Shown one piece after another: positions 5,840-6,175 of a DNA stretch of 6,175 nt; the stretch's first letter is position 1, and every line of letters begins with the position of its first letter. Made by a program: the position numbers and the translations under genes. The notes beneath the pieces were generated by a model. It was not told the DNA's origin, ran no database searches, and saw nothing but the letters and a program-made list of their open reading frames with translations. This DNA is from JBBPYR01 sp038199755 (lineage in GTDB: Bacteria; Chloroflexota; Ktedonobacteria; Ktedonobacterales; Ktedonobacteraceae), in NCBI GenBank assembly GCA_038199755.1, contig JBBPYR010000050.1:1-6175 (forward strand), in the 5' to 3' direction.

Positions 5840-6114
5840 AAGGAAAGAGGAGGAGTAGGACGACTTTCATGCCTGATACGATATAGCCCCTGCTCCATCT
5901 CATCCCAATTCAAATCGTTCCATACACCTGCCAACTCTAGGATATCATGTACTCTACGTGTGGGATTAGCGGCATCAGCTTCTGCTTCCTCAACAAAGTA
6001 ATGTACGACTTCTTCATTATCTTCTTGAAGCAGTAAGCCGATAAGTGGCTGGTCTTTATGGGTCGTGAAGTTTGCTGAATGAAGAGATGGCGGTTCTATT
6101 TGAGGGCGCGGCGC
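5836..6114 (-). pseudogene. Start-less open frame, probable remnant of a small antitoxin-like gene
   Basis: The frame is open for 92 codons before TGA 5838-5836 and reads like a real protein. It has an acidic helical middle (LLLQEDNEEVVHYFVEEAEAD), then DILELAGVWNDLNWDEMEQG, and ends IRHESRPTPPLSL. No ATG, GTG or TTG occurs until TTG in the LELAG segment, two thirds of the way along. A TGA (6117-6115) inside the 6083-6135 palindrome closes the frame upstream. From memory, tails such as W-DLDWDEM...L-RIRHESKPTPP occur in small proteins encoded ahead of PIN-type toxins, which would suit the ATGA overlap with the next ORF. I cannot confirm this here. Alternatives are a gene broken by the palindrome, a frameshifted gene starting at the ATG at 6118-6116 (MSAAPSNRTA...), or chance. 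Confidence 0.4.
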
Positions 6115-6135
6115 TCATATAGAACCGCCATATCT
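6083..6135. repeat. 53-bp imperfect palindrome, possible REP/MITE-like element
   Basis: The core arms ATGGCGGTTCTAT (6087-6099) and ATAGAACCGCCAT (6119-6131) are exact reverse complements. The symmetry about 6109 continues outward (3 pairs after one mismatch) and inward (TGAG/CTCA, then GC/GC around a 3-nt loop). In all, 22 of 25 positions pair. No T-run follows on either strand, so it is not a standard intrinsic terminator. No obvious target-site duplication flanks it. It interrupts an open minus-strand frame and supplies its stop codon, which suits a small mobile or repetitive palindromic unit. Confidence 0.55.
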
Positions 6136-6175
6136 CAACAGAGTGGTCTCCTGCTTTACGCCACGGCAGGCTGTG

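Larger units (their letters stand above)
5689..6175. other. Region without an intact gene
   Basis: This stretch of nearly 490 nt holds only the palindrome, the start-less frame, the 11-codon ORF, the promoter candidate and the leader dyad described separately. The plus strand between about 5808 and 5855 is strongly purine-rich, with an uninterrupted 21-purine run at 5808-5828. I saw no tRNA, no intact transposase and no plus-strand gene. Confidence 0.6.

Noticed and set aside
6055..6118. Short frame from the ATG at 6118-6116 (MSAAPSNRTA...) as a real start for the remnant
   Set aside because: It has no ribosome site, starts inside the palindrome and is out of frame with the protein-like segment. 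A frameshift would be needed.
6150..6170. CCTGC...GCAGG stem at the right edge
   Set aside because: Only 5 bp with an 11-nt loop and no T-run. This is not distinguishable from chance.
1..6175. CRISPR array, tRNA, rRNA, intact transposase or phage genes
   Set aside because: No regularly spaced repeats, cloverleaf-like sequence or transposase/integrase motifs were seen on either strand.

Overview
The window reads as a chromosomal fragment of a moderate-GC bacterium (roughly half G+C by eye). Every recognisable gene lies on the minus strand, so transcription runs from right to left. The gene set is an acyl-CoA dehydrogenase, a split AtuA protein, an acyl-CoA carboxyltransferase and a stand-alone biotin carrier. 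This set, the tandem-GNAT protein and the general sequence style recall Chloroflexota, perhaps Ktedonobacteria. That placement is inference from memory of such operons and was not tested.

Layout in order of transcription. 5668-6175 holds no intact gene. It contains a 53-bp imperfect palindrome (6083-6135), a start-less open frame that looks like a gene remnant and ends in an ATGA overlap with an 11-codon ORF, and then the operon leader with a weak promoter candidate and two short hairpins. The operon follows: acyl-CoA dehydrogenase (5667-4516), AtuA-family protein (4498-3134), a 134-nt gap carrying a 27-bp near-perfect palindrome, AtuA-like small-domain protein (2999-2688), carboxyltransferase (2642-1110), biotin carrier protein (1063-851), and a tandem GNAT acetyltransferase (849 to beyond position 1, so its C-terminus is missing).

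The genes fit a branched-chain acyl-CoA catabolic route of the leucine/isovalerate (Liu) or acyclic terpene (Atu) type. The dehydrogenase would make the alpha,beta-enoyl-CoA. The carboxyltransferase and biotin carrier would carboxylate its gamma-methyl group (methylcrotonyl-CoA or geranyl-CoA chemistry). The AtuA pair is a recurrent companion of these enzymes whose exact reaction I cannot assign. Three parts of a working pathway are absent: the biotin carboxylase subunit, the enoyl-CoA hydratase and the lyase. The carboxylase cannot work without a biotin carboxylase supplied from outside the window.

The points most worth a second look are the two long palindromes (3078-3104 and 6083-6135), the remnant gene at 5836-6114, the AtuA protein split into two ORFs around the first palindrome, the orphan carboxyltransferase plus mini biotin carrier, and the acetyltransferase that starts one base after the biotin carrier stop. 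I did not find a clearly new defence or mobile system.
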